A stretch of 64,000 bases of DNA from Luzula sylvatica (taxonomy: Eukaryota; Streptophyta; Magnoliopsida; Poales; Juncaceae), in the NCBI GenBank assembly GCA_946800325.1, contig OX326959.1, forward strand, positions 11,748,862 through 11,812,861, given 5' to 3'. The notes under the pieces are model-generated. The model saw only the letters and a program-made list of their open reading frames with translations, was not told where the DNA came from and searched no databases. How positions within the stretch are numbered: position 1 is the first letter of the stretch; the number at the start of each line of letters is the position of its first letter. A program made the translations under genes and the position numbers. This document shows, in pieces, positions 46,570-58,503 of this stretch.

Positions 46570-46960
46570 ACAAGCCTTAATTTGTGAAATTATCGTCAAT
46601 AAATCCTAATTCAGTCATATTGATTCCAAAATTGGCTCCAATTTGCAAGAAAGGAGAGTTGAGCTCTCCTTCTTTCTCGGTTCAGCCACAAGACAAAATA
46701 AAAGTAGAAACAAAAATTAAGAACATACTAGTTCAGCCACAAGACTTTCCCGTGAAAACTGCACAAAACAATTCATGAAAATATTAATTTAAGCTGACAA
46801 ATACAAATTAAATCAAAATAAGTAAAAACTCACAAACTCACTCAACACAAAGTTCCCAAATATAGATCTCAAGTTACTAAAATCCACAAACTCACTCAAC
46901 ACGCACACTCACCAACACTTGATTAATTACTAAACAACACAAAACCCTAAATTAAGAAAT
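46570..46960. other. Spacer between minisatellite and desaturase fragment
   Basis: Contains a duplicated CACAAACTCACTCAACAC motif. No gene seen. Confidence 0.5.
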
Positions 46961-46964
46961 CAAA

Positions 46965-47762
46965 TTAAAGCTGAACTTTGCGTCCATAAATCCAACTAAA
47001 CTTGATGAAAGGTCCTGCTTTAGCCCGAGACTGAGCGCGTTCCTCAAGCCTCCTAATACGCGCACCGAGTCCGCAAACAAACTCCTGAGCTTTCCTCCCC
47101 TCGCTAGATAAACCCTGCAAATCCTCCACGTTCTACCTCTTCACCAAAAACTCCAAAATATCCGCGTAATCTTTCGCCGTATAAACCCCCAACCTCTGAG
47201 CGACCACAGAGAAATTATCGAACAAATTATCGTCCAATCCATCGTACATTAAATGCACCGGCATCGAGATTTTCTTCTTCATCATGTCCGAAAACGCGAG
47301 AATCGTGCATGTTGCGTACGAAGTTTAATTATATTATATTGAGAAAAGTAAATAAGAGAGGGTTTGAACGGTACCGTCAGGATCGATTTCAAAAAGCTTT
47401 TCAGTGATCTTGGTGTAGGCGGTTTCGTGCTGTTTTTCGTCTGACGCGATCATGCTGCATATCTACGCGAGTTTCAAGTCTCCGTAGTCTTTCACATGCC
47501 GCGCTGTGTTGCCGTGAGAAATGAACGTCGCACGTTCTTGAAACGATGTGTAGATGAAACCCAAGTATGGATTGTTATCCGTCCTTGGATCCTCAATTTC
47601 AATTTTTTGAGGATCATAATTAATAATTTTCTGTTTTTATTTTTTTTATTTTTTAGGATATTATTACCATGCCAGAGCCAATGAGATACTGAATAGTCTT
47701 TTCGATTTGTCGCATACCGACTCTGCCAGAAAGATATAAATACTTGTTCAACAAATCGCTCG
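46965..47762 (-). pseudogene. SAD: Captured stearoyl-ACP desaturase fragment, intron retained
   Basis: The minus strand encodes the C-terminal half of a plastid acyl-ACP desaturase, the di-iron enzyme that introduces the delta-9 double bond into stearoyl-ACP. Segments in order: [48 protein letters not shown] (with the EKxxH iron ligand motif), [27 protein letters not shown] and a natural-looking end, [15 protein letters not shown]. A 76-base intron (47592-47667, GTAATA...TTGAG) sits between GSGM and DPRTDNNP. Two internal stops (CAG to TAG, TGG to TAG) and a roughly 60-base insertion after IDPDG inactivate it. The N-terminal half is missing. Confidence 0.85.
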
Positions 47763-47769
47763 ATCCAAT

Positions 47770-48770
47770 TCTGTACCGATACGACTGGTGTGCCGTAAAG
47801 GAGTTCGGAGGTACAAACCTCGGCTTTTCGCCATGTGTTCTCTCTTTTCTCGTAATCTCGATCTTCGAACATGATTCGGTGGATCCTTCGATCTACGTCC
47901 GTATCGACTCTTGCCGGGTAGGAAACTTCGGTTAACGGATCGCCTCTCAACCCGTTATCGCCTCGAAGAACATGCCTTAATCCCGACTGGATTTGATGTG
48001 ATGTTTGCTTATCTTCGATAATAGAACCATGGTTGCTTGCTACGTCTTCTGAGCCTGTAATTCCCAATTTCTTATCTAAAATATATACTCAAATTCAACA
48101 CATAATTCGAAATATATACCTCAATTCAGCAAGAAAATCGATCAAAAATCGTTGAATTCGATATAGATACGTCAATTCAGCAAGAAAATCGATCAAAAAT
48201 CGTTGCTAAATTAAGGTTGATTGGCGATTAGCGGCGTTGGACGTTCTTGCCTCCGGCGAGATTTGAGAAGCGATGAAGAGTCTCGGATTAGCGGTGTTGG
48301 GCAATCGCCGGTGTTGTCTGTGTTGTGTGACTGAGAAAGAAGGACACTCTTGCTTGGTGTTGGGGTGACGCTCTTGCTTGCTGGGCGTTCGCCGGTGTGG
48401 GCCATGGCTGTCGTTGTGTGGGTAAAGAAGGAGAGCTGTCGATCGCCATTCTTCCTCCCGGTTTCATCGCGCAGAGAGAGAGAGTCGCCGGAGAGAGAGA
48501 TAGTCGCCGGAGGAGAGACGAAGCCCTTTCTCGTGCGAGTTTGCTGCTTCGTGCTTCGGAGAGTGGGGAAGAAATGGGGGAAGAAAGAAGGATGCGTAAG
48601 GGAGTGTGGGGAAGAAAGAAGGGTACGCCATGAGCTAGGGAAGAAAGAAGGATGCGTAAGGGAGTGTGGGGAAAGGGAGAAAAGGGGATCGCTCAGAGGT
48701 TGGCGACGAGAGAAGAAAGAGAGAAGGGGATCGCTAACTCGGAGGAGGAAGGAGAAGGAAGTAATGTTTT
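47770..48770. other. Right subterminal part of element 1
   Basis: GC-richer, with repeated GCGATTAGCGGCGTTGG and GGAAGAAAGAAGGATGCGTAA (48585-48660, two copies). Open frames here are not recognisable as proteins. Could contain a further captured exon at 47770-48060. Confidence 0.4.
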
Positions 48771-48839
48771 GGCAAAATTACAAAAAGACCCCTCCGCTCG
48801 TGGATTCGTTTAGTGGATTCTCCTTAGCAGCCATGAGCC

Positions 48840-48841
<2 letters not shown>

Positions 48842-48914
<73 letters not shown>
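48842..48914. repeat. (TA)n microsatellite, right of element 1
   Basis: About 36 TA units immediately outside the right terminal repeat. Confidence 0.9.
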
Positions 48915-48917
<3 letters not shown>

Positions 48918-50935
48918 GACGGTGATTATATATATTTATGTACTAAAATATTGATCCTAGATGCTTATTATTTTGCTCAAATATTAAAAACTAAGGTTTC
49001 TAATCTCATTACATAAATGATTATATATAATGCCACACACTTTACCCCACACCCTTATTTTATAAGACCCAATTTTGTGTAATTTTCTTGTACCACATCA
49101 TCACTTTTATTTTTAACCATTGATTATAATATGTAGCAAAATTTATACCATTGATTAATTATTGATTTTTTATAAACATTTTTTCTTTCTAGCCATTAAA
49201 GTGTCTCTTATTTTACATTACGTTTTAAGAATTTTTAGAAAACCACATCATAATGATGTGGACTACTTTTGTTGGTTATTTTCATGTTAGATTAAGTTTA
49301 TTCAATTGTTTATCATTTCACATGAGTTTACATGATCAAACGTGAATACAATGAAAGATTAAAAGTTAACATATGAAATACTAATAACTTAATATATAAT
49401 ATTATAAACATACAACATATAGTAGTATTATTTTTAGTATTTTAATTTTAAAAATTCATGAAATATATTCGTTTTAATTTTCTCTTTATTTTGACATCCA
49501 TAGTAGCATAGTTCATACATACCATTTCCCATAATTTGAATTTGTAAAACTATTATGTAAAGAATGCAATGCAAAAAGTGCATTTTTACAAATAATAATT
49601 TTAATTATTTTATTTACATAGAATTTTAAATATTAATATTTATTTTTAGAAATTACAACTATACTAATATCATATAAATCTAAGTTGATTATATTTGTGT
49701 TTTTAATCAAATAAATTTAATATTATTTTCTTTGAAAAACAATAGATACAAAAAATAGTTTATCCATCGGAAAAAAAATTAAATTTATTAACACTTACAA
49801 AATAGTAATGTTAGTTTTAAAAATATAAAATTAACAAAAATCATACGACTTAAAATAATTTATATTTATGTTATGCTAAACTAATTTTTTATATTAGTTA
49901 TTAAATTACTGTCACTATTAAGTTTGATAGTATTTATAATTTTCATTGCATTTTGAATCAATAACAAATTATTAGTACTTGATAATTAATTATATGTTAC
50001 TACGTATGTTGAGGAATTTATTATTTATAATTTGCATTGCATTTTGGATCAATAACAAGTTATTAGTACTTGATAATTGATTATATGTTACTATGTATGT
50101 TGTATGATTTATTATTTTTTACATTTGATATTGTACAAAATATTTTGAACAATAATGATATAATATTTGTTGTTATGTTTTTTTTTGTAAAATCATGTTA
50201 TACCTCATATATTATAATTATGCAATCACATTAATATAAGTGTTATTACTTGATTAAGAAAATAAAATTTTGTGTCATCATAATGTAAAATAATTGAAAA
50301 ACTTATACATAATCATTAACAAATTAGTTCAAATAATTTATATTATAAAATGATATCATCAATATCATCATATTTATAAGTATTTTATATTGTAATGAAA
50401 AACGTAATTAACATTCTTGCTGCGGCGGATATTTTTCTAGTAACAAGAATATTTTAGTGTGTCATAATTAACTTGTCATTCCCAATAAAGAGTAAGTAAC
50501 AGTAGAAAGATCATAAACTTCTTGTTTCAATAAATATCCGGTTGTGTTTGAGTTCTTCCAAAATTACCCTTTATGCTTGGAGGGCTAGGATTGAATCTAT
50601 TGAAAAAATAACTACATTTTTTGGTGTATGGAAATGAGGCCATATATCATGCTCCCGAGATTCCCCCATCATTTTTCCACAATAATAATTCATGGTTAAT
50701 CCAATAATTAGTGTTATGGATTAAGGATTAATTCATAATTATCTATTTGTAAATATTCATAATTAATCATTAATTAGTATGGATCTTAATTCCATATTAA
50801 ATTTTTAGCAACCATTAATTAATTATTAATCCACTTTGCTAATTATGAGATTAATTAGTGTCGGAGAATTGTGAGAGAAATGAGGAAGAAAAGTATAACT
50901 GCCCTAAGAAAAAAATGCTCATATATATAGAAAGA
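48915..50935. other. AT-rich spacer with a 93-base tandem duplication
   Basis: 49935-50025 and 50026-50115 are near-identical (ATTGCATTTTGAATCAATAA, GATAATTAATTATATGTTAC). No gene recognised. Confidence 0.6.
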
Positions 50936-50937
50936 GA

Positions 50938-51164
50938 GGATGGCTAAGATACTTAATTAAGTATCATGAGTTTGGTACTTAAGATTTTTGGACCATTAGA
51001 TTTGCTTTGAGATTTGTGCATTTAATGATTAGCATAAACTGATGTGGTAATATTTAATGATGAATATATATATAATTAAAAAAACAGAAATCTCAAAGCA
51101 AATCTAATGGTTAAAAAATCCTAAGTATCAAACTCATGATACTTAATTGAGTATCTTAGCCATC

Positions 51165-51166
<2 letters not shown>
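50938..51166. mobile_element. Hairpin MITE in TA repeats
   Basis: The arms are about 82 bases and almost perfect: GAGGATGGCTAAGATACTTA is mirrored by the right end, through ATCATGAGTTTG and CCATTAGATTTGCTTTGAG. Flanked by TATATATA on both sides. The transcript would fold into a long hairpin. Confidence 0.85.

Positions 51167-51170
<4 letters not shown>

Positions 51171-51237
<67 letters not shown>
51171..51237. repeat. (TA)n(GA)n microsatellite at the left end of the second Pack-type element
   Basis: Same TA-then-GA order as 43252-43343. Confidence 0.9.
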
Positions 51238-51241
<4 letters not shown>

Positions 51242-51499
51242 TAAATAGAATCCACAAAAAGAATCCACAAAACGAATCCAAGGACCTAAAAATTAATGCA
51301 AGTACAGGCGGAGGGATCTTTTTGTAATATGATCAAATTTTATATAAACTACAGACGGAGGGACCTTTTTTTTTTGTAAATAAGTTGATAAACCACATCC
51401 ACCCCCATCCTCACGACCCCCCTCCTCCAGACCCTCCCTCATGCGGCATACCTCACCATTTTTTTCTCCCTGTCGACGGTCTTTTTTGTCCTTTCCTCC

Positions 51500-51740
51500 G
51501 AATCAGGAATCAACACCATCGCTACGATGCACGAGCCCTCTCCTCCAGAGAAAGAAAGAAAGACGGCGATGGTCCGGCGATGGTCCGATCTAGGAAAATA
51601 GCTCCTCAAAACGCGAAAAGGAAGAAGGATGAAGCGTTCTTGCTTGCCGGTGAACCTGGATCCGTCACGCTAACCAGCCCTATTTCGAAATTAATTGATT
51701 CTAATAGAGGAACTAAAAACGAAGTTCGTGATGGATTTCC
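51500..51740 (+). other. Unrecognised coding-like stretch in element 2
   Basis: An open frame with a basic segment (RSRKIAPQNAKRKKDEAF) ending DGFP at 51744. Composition is gene-like. Parent not recognised. Possibly a captured first exon. Confidence 0.3.
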
Positions 51741-51849
51741 TTAGGTTTTTCCTCGTGAATCTCAACAGTTTACAATTGTTATTAAGTAGCAAATAATCCA
51801 CTCAAACACAAATTTGTTCATTCTTCTTACTCGGTTTTCTTTGCGAATT

Positions 51850-51990
51850 GTGTAGATTCATGGATTGCTGAGGGATTAAAGTGTTGCTCGCAAGGTGTTC
51901 GATGAAATGACTGTATGAACTGGACTGTTTTCTTGAAGGCGAGATGGTATAGTTTTCTTTGTACATTTTGCTCAAAATGACGGTACCGTC
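51850..51990 (+). pseudogene. Possible captured PPR scrap
   Basis: Encodes ARKVFDEMTV, a stop, then NWTVFLKARW after one frame change. ARKVFDEM is a hallmark of PLS-class PPR proteins. Only about 25 residues, so tentative. Confidence 0.35.
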
Positions 51991-52739
51991 CACCATTCAA
52001 TTCATACCAGCTGGAGATTCTACTGTACCTCATTCTTTCGTTTTGCCCTACTGGTGGAGAAAATCCTTCATTTCAATTGGAGGTGATTTTATTGCATTTG
52101 AATTTTCCAAATTGTGTTTTCATTTTTATAATTAGAGGTGATTTTTCGTGTTAGCTCCTGAAGTTCGTGTTTTTATATTTTTGTAGGATTTGGAATACAC
52201 AAAATTAAATCGATCAATGATTAAACTTGGCTACCGAGGTAATATTTTCGCCTTTTTCCATTTCACTTGCTGGTTGATAAGCTTACCACTTTGTTTTGGG
52301 AATGTAGGTGCCGAGTAATTACAAGGAACCGAATACCGAATTTCGAAACGCGGGTCTTGCATCATAGTACTGTCATGTTGCGAGAATGAGAATAGGAGAA
52401 GAGGAGTAGATCGACTCAGAAGACGAAAAGCCTGCCGGCCTCGCTTCTGACGAGGAGGAAGAGGAAGAGGAAGAAGAATTCCGCATCTTTTTACGATATT
52501 GCCCTTCAAATCTGGGTACAGTTAAAAGATAACTTGTTTGGAGAAATTGTATGTAAGGAATATATGTGAAGGTGTGCGAGAATAGAGAGAGGCGATGCTA
52601 TGGTTTAATACATGTATGAATTGATATGTTGTATTATGTACTATAGTGTATTATGAATATATTTGATTTTTTTTTGTTTCAGTTGTATTTAATTTTTGTT
52701 TATGTTATGAATTATATTGAATTGTTAGTTAATTATTAT

Positions 52740-55530
52740 TAAAAGGTTAGCAAAATATATTATTAAATTCAGCAAAATATATGATTAAATTTAACAGAAT
52801 ATATTATTAAATTTAGCAGAATATACGATTAAATTTAACAGAATATACGATTGAATTTACTAAAATATAGTTAATTATCCGATGAATACAATCATTAATT
52901 TCATATAATTCACCAAAATATATGATTGAATTTAGCAAAATATACGATTAAATTTCACAGAATATACGATTGAATTTACTAAAATATAGTTAATTATCCG
53001 ATGAATACGATCATTAATTTCATATAATTCAGCAAAATATACGATTAAATTTAACATAATATATCATTAAATTTAACAGAATATATGATTAAATTTAACA
53101 TAATATATAATTACATTTGGCAAAATATATGATTGAATTTATCAAAATATAGTTAATTATCTGATGAACATGATGATTAATTTCATATAATTCAGCAAAA
53201 TATATTATTGAATTTAGCAAAATATACGATTAAATTTAACAGAATATATGATTAAATTTAACATAATATATGATTACATTTGACATAATATATGATTAAA
53301 TTTATCAGAATATATGATTAAATTTAACATAATTTATGATTAAATTTCACAGAATATACGATTGAATTTACTAAAATATAGTTAATTATCCGATGAATAC
53401 AATCATTAATTTCATATAATTCACCAAAATATATGATTGCATTTAGCAAAATATACGATTAAATTTCACAGAATATACGATTGAATTTACTAAAATATAG
53501 TTAATTATCCGATGAATACGATCATTAATTTCATATAATTCAGCAAAATATACGATTAAATTTAACAGAATATATGATTAAATTTGACAGAATATATGAT
53601 TAAATTTATCAGAATATATTATTAAATTTAACAGAATATATGATTAAATTTAACAAAATATATGATTAAATTTAGCAAAATATACGATTGAATTTAGCAA
53701 AATATAGTTAATTATCTGATGAACATGATCATTAATTTCATATAATTCAGCAAAATATATTATTGATTTTAGCAAAATATACGATTAAATTTAACATAAT
53801 ATATGATTAAATTTAACAGAATATATGATTAAATATAACAGAATATATGATTAAATTTATCAGAATATATGATTAAATTTAACAGAATATACGATTGAAT
53901 TTAGCAAAATATATGATTGAATTTAGCAAAATATAGTTAATTATCTAATGAACATGATCATTAATTTCTTAAAATTCAGCAAAATATATTATTGAATTTA
54001 GCAAAATATACGATTAAATTTAACAGAATATACGATTGAATTTACTAAAAGATAGTTAATTATCCTATGAATACGATCATTAATTTCAGATAATTCACAA
54101 AAATATATGATTGAATTTAGCATAATATACGATTGAATTTCACAGAATATACGATTGAATTTACTAAAATATAGTTAATTATCCGATGAATACGATCATT
54201 AATTTCATATAATTCAGCAAAATATATTATTGAATTTAGCAAAATATACAATTAAATTTAACAGAATATAAGATTAAATTTAATAGAATATATAATTAAA
54301 TTTATCATGATATATGATTAAATTTAACATAATATATGATTAAATTTAAAATAATATATGATTAAATTTAGTAAAATATACGATTGAATTTAGCAAAATA
54401 TAGTTAATTATCTGATGAACATGATCATTAATTTCGTATAATTCATCAAAATATATTATTGAATTTAGCAAAATATACAATTAAATTTAATAGAATATAC
54501 GATTGAATTTACTAAAATATAGTTCATTATTCGATGAACACGATCATTAATTTCATATAATCAGCAAAATATATGATTGAAATTAGCAAAATATATGATT
54601 AAATTTAACAGAATATACAATTGAATTTACCAAAATATAGTTAATTATACGATCAATACGATTATTAATTTCATATAATTCGGCAAAATATATGATTGAA
54701 TTTAGCAAAATATATGATTAAATTTAACAGAATATACGATTGAATATATTAAAATATAGTTAATTATCCGATGAATATGATCATTAATTTCATATAATTC
54801 AGCAAAATATATGATTGAATTTAGCAAAATATACGATTAAATTTAACAGAATATACGATTGAATTTACTAAAATATAGTTAATTATCCGATGAACACGAT
54901 CATTAATTTCATATAATCAGCAAAATATGTTATTGAAATTAGCAAAATATATGATTAAATTTAATAGAATATACGATTGAATTTATCAAAATATAGTTAA
55001 TTATACGATGAATACAATTATTAATTTCATATTATTCAGCAAAATATATGTTGAATTTAGCAAAATATATGATTAAATTTAACAGAATATACGATTGAAT
55101 ATATTAAAATATAGTTAATTATCCGATGAATACGATTATTAATTTCATATAATTCAGCAAAATATATGATTGAATTTAGAAAAATATACGATTAAATTTA
55201 ACAGAATATACGATTGAATATATTAAAATATAGTTAATTATCCGATGAACACGAGCATTAATTTCATATAATCAGCAAAATATATTATTGAATTTAGCAA
55301 ACTATACGATTAAATTTAACGGAATATACGACTGAATTTACTAAAATATAGTTAATTATCTGATGAATACGATCATTAATTTCATATAATTCAGCAAAAT
55401 ATACGATAGAATTTAGCAAAATATACGATTGAATTTATCAAAATATTATTAATTATCCGATGAACATGATCATTAATTTCATATAATTCAGCAAAATATA
55501 TTATTGAATTTAGCAAAATATACATTCACA
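52740..55530. repeat. Two-level AT minisatellite, element 2
   Basis: Same 22-base unit and same TCATTAATTTCATATAATTC module as 45060-46565, about 2.8 kb. The right half (54530 on) shows shorter, more regular periods of about 120-200 bases. Confidence 0.9.
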
Positions 55531-55861
55531 CATGCAACAATAAAAAAAATTTACATCTTAATTACAGTGGCCAATTGTGACTTTATAATTAAATGACCAA
55601 TTGTGACATTAAAAAGCCATAACATAAATTAAAAGCCATAACATAAATTAAATGAGATTACATATGAGGACTTCAACAGTGACTAAGCCATTTTTGTACT
55701 GAATCCTTTACAACCTTAACAACAAAAAAAATACGACATAAATTAAATGAGATTTCCAAGTTATTTTTTCCAACCATAGACAAAAGTTGTATATTCGATG
55801 AAACAAAACCAAAACCAAAATACATAAAATCTCAGACTCAAAATTACAACAAAATAAATCG

Positions 55862-55976
55862 CCCCAATTTGATGTGAAGCTCTTGCATAATTTCCGTACA
55901 TGTCGAGAAACACGAACAGCTTCTCCGGCAATCTTTTGCTCCTCGTGACGGTATCGCCGAAACTCAACCAATTCAA
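55862..55976 (-). pseudogene. EXO70: Captured EXO70 (exocyst subunit) fragment
   Basis: Encodes NWLSFGDTVTRSKRLPEKLF followed by VFLDMYGNYARA. This matches the conserved EXO70 stretch L.FG..V...KR.PEKLF.LLDMY. In the parent, EXO70 binds PI(4,5)P2 and tethers secretory vesicles. Only about 38 residues are present and the flanks do not continue the family. The assignment rests on this one motif. Confidence 0.6.
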
Positions 55977-56504
55977 ATTTAGACTTCTCCAGAACCAATT
56001 CTAGAACAAATTTAGATTCTCCGAAACCCTAAAATTGCTGCAAATAAAAAAAGAACAGAAAATTATGAAAACACTCTCTAGAAAGATTAAAAATTACCAA
56101 AAAACCCTTAAAATTACTGCAATTTGAAAAAAGAAAATCCTAAAGATTGGTTTATTATTTTAAACCTTAAAGTTTCTGAAAATAGATCCAAAAAACGCTG
56201 AATATTACCAATAAACTCTCCGTAAAGTCAAAAATTACAAAATAACCCTTAAAATTTCTATAATGCCAACATTGAGAAAAATAATCCTTAATTAGTCACA
56301 ATTTATAGAAAAATCTTAAAATTGCAGGAAATAAAATAGAAAACAGAAAATAACGAAAAAATTGGTTTGGATTCCAATATAAAATAATTTGTTGTGTTTC
56401 GGTTAACTAAATAACAAAAAAATTGGTTCTATATACGTACTACAGTCATTGAATTAACTAAATATTTTCCCTAATAAATACTATGCAAAATTATTTCAGA
56501 AAAT

Positions 56505-56745
56505 ATGGTTGTACCTGTTAGTGGGACCCACAACACGAACGCTCTTCGCATCATCGTTTTAGCTTCTTTGGGAGTTTCAAATACATTCCAAAATTTGGTG
56601 TCTCGTCTCCAACAACGGAAGCAACGGTGCACCCATCAGGACTACAATTCAAACCAACACAAAATTACTGGAAGGATATATTCGCAATTACCAAAAATTC
56701 CAGGGGTTAAATTGCATAACGATATTTACATACCCGAGTTGTGAA
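56505..56745. other. Unrecognised coding-like segment in element 2
   Basis: Open on the plus strand for 79 codons, and gene-like on the minus strand after a TTGAATTGTAG acceptor. Includes a perfect GTGGGACCCAC at 56521-56531. Parent gene not identified. Confidence 0.3.
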
Positions 56746-56799
56746 GAAGCATATCAATTCCTTCTCATTCCTAGTCATTTCAACTGAATTAATAGAAAA

Positions 56800-57023
56800 C
56801 AACATCAATTCTTGCGTCGTAACTTTCTTAGTAACCTTCGATTTTGCTTTCATTATGTTTGGAAGTGTCGCGTATCTTGGCTGGTTCAACCTCAAGTCGG
56901 ATCTGCAACATTCAAACAAAAATCAATGCAATTTCAATTGAAAATTATTTTATAGAGAGAGAGATATATTTACGTGATTACAGCAGGTAAATCTATACAA
57001 ATTGTCTCGACTCCTCCATCTAC
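56800..57023 (-). pseudogene. ETFB: Captured electron transfer flavoprotein beta fragment, intron retained
   Basis: The first exon part reads REVDGGVETICIDLPAVIT and ends in a donor CAC|GTAAAT at 56974. A 71-base intron (56903-56973) ends TTGCAG. The second exon reads SDLRLNQPRYATLP followed by NIMKAKSKVTKK, the most conserved stretch of ETF beta, a mitochondrial FAD/AMP-binding subunit passing electrons to ETF-ubiquinone oxidoreductase. Homology fades after TTQELM and upstream of the REVDGG segment. It is a fragment inside the TIR element. Confidence 0.8.
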
Positions 57024-57339
57024 TTCTCTTTGTACTGTAGCTTTTGTTTCTCCTTATCTTATATAACCTGATGAAAAAGTAAATAAATCAAATTAGAGAA
57101 AAATTGAGGCAAAATTGAATTACGAAACCCCAAATTTAGAGAAAAATTGAGTCTATTATCTAGCGTCTCTTCTCTCTCGGACTTATGTTGAATGATCACC
57201 ATCATGTAGAATCTCCTCTTTCAGCATTCAATGCAAGGTTTTCAACCCGTCGCAATCGCCATTCAGAGAAGAGAGAGAGGGGAGTGATTCTATCGATGCT
57301 ATGAAGTAGACATAATCGTCGTAACCCATCTTTCCTGTC

Positions 57340-57590
57340 AGATGAGAGCGTCAGTATATTCTCTTGAAGTGATATATTTGACCGATAATGACTGAATATG
57401 ACACAAAACCAACCTCAATTGAGTCAAGTGCAGGATATTTATGTCAGATGAGAGCGTTAGTATATTCAGAGAAGAGAGAGAGGGGAGTTATATATTCTCT
57501 TGAAGTGAAATCACCTGATTCTAATCAAATCAGACACAAAACCAACCTCAATTGCACATATATTTGACCGATAATGACTGAAATAGCAAA
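57340..57590. repeat. Tandem duplication of about 130-170 bases
   Basis: GTCAGATGAGAGCG(T/C)AGTATATTC, ATATATTTGACCGATAATGA and ACACAAAACCAACCTCAATT each occur twice in the same order. Confidence 0.7.
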
Positions 57591-58039
57591 ATAAAAGGGG
57601 CAAATCGAAGATAAAGAGCAATACTTACAACAAAACAAGTGTAAATTGAAGGATCGTCATGGACGGAGAAAGCTAGTTCGAGATCACTTCGCCGAAGGAG
57701 GCTTTGTGCGCGAATTAGGGTTGGCCGTAGGAGAAGGTTCGCCGCCATAAGGCTCGCGCGGAATTAGGGTTAGCTTAGCTCCAGTCGCCGAAGGGGAAAA
57801 TTGAGTAGAAGGTTCACCGCGAGGAGGAGAAGGTTAAGTCAACGCCTAATCAAGCTACGGTTCCAAGCGGTTCAGCGAACAAGAATCAGAGCGAGATGGG
57901 AAAGGGAGGAAGAGTGGAGATCGGAGACAGAGAGAAGGAACTAAGGAAGAAGAGAGCGCAAGAAGCGTAATGAAGTTGGATAATTATGAAAATACCCCTC
58001 CGTCTCGTGGATTCGATTTGTGGATTCTCCTTAGCTCTG

Positions 58040-58042
<3 letters not shown>

Positions 58043-58112
<70 letters not shown>
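58043..58112. repeat. (TA)n microsatellite, right of element 2
   Basis: About 34 TA units just outside the right terminus, as for element 1. Confidence 0.9.
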
Positions 58113-58114
<2 letters not shown>

Positions 58115-58503
58115 TTTGGATAAACTTGCTTTGTTGGGATAAGTTTGAAGTACAATTTATTTGTGATTTGATTTCTCATTGGTCCGCTTATGTTGGTGCT
58201 TTTGTAAATGAATAATTATACCATATCTTCTCATTTTCCCACCACATCCTTTATATCACAAATTAACTATTAATTGATGATTAATTAGCATAGTAATTAA
58301 CAAAAATACATCCGATTAACAGTTAGTTGATATTAATTAAGAAGTGTTAATGTATATGTATTTTGATTATATAGTAATTAACTGTTAATAGAGTGTATTT
58401 TTTGTTAATTACTTTCCTAATTAGGAAATAGAAGGTGTTGGGATCAAATGAGGGGATACTGTATATGGCCTCTTTGTAAATTACTCTGGATTTGCGTCGC
58501 TGC
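58113..58503. other. AT-rich spacer, no gene
   Basis: No coding sequence recognised. It ends at the hAT-like element that opens the right-hand duplicate. Confidence 0.5.

Larger units (their letters stand above)
43346..48830. mobile_element. Pack-type TIR element 1 with captured kinase and desaturase fragments
   Basis: The left end TGCTAACTAGAATCCAC ... AAACGAATCC ... GGAGGGACC is mirrored on the right by TGCTAAGGAGAATCCAC ... AAACGAATCC ... GGAGGGG. Both sides lie in TA-rich microsatellites, so a target duplication cannot be read. The same termini bound 51239-58035. The interior holds CT-rich leader-like sequence, a PB1/RAF kinase fragment (plus), an AT minisatellite, and an acyl-ACP desaturase fragment (minus). 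No transposase. The class (Mutator-like is my preference) is inferred. Confidence 0.75.
51239..58035. mobile_element. Pack-type TIR element 2 with captured EXO70 and ETF fragments
   Basis: Termini match element 1 (TGCTAAATAGAATCCAC ... AAACGAATCC on the left; GCTAAGGAGAATCCAC on the reverse of the right). 52560-52640 matches 44998-45060 of element 1 (GATGCTATGGTTTAATACAT), and both continue into the same minisatellite, here twice as long. Cargo differs: EXO70 and ETF beta fragments on the minus strand and a possible PPR scrap on the plus. No transposase. Confidence 0.75.

Noticed and set aside
48350..48925. 191-codon frame ending in Ile-Tyr repeats
   Set aside because: The tail is the TA microsatellite and the body spans the terminal repeat; no domain.
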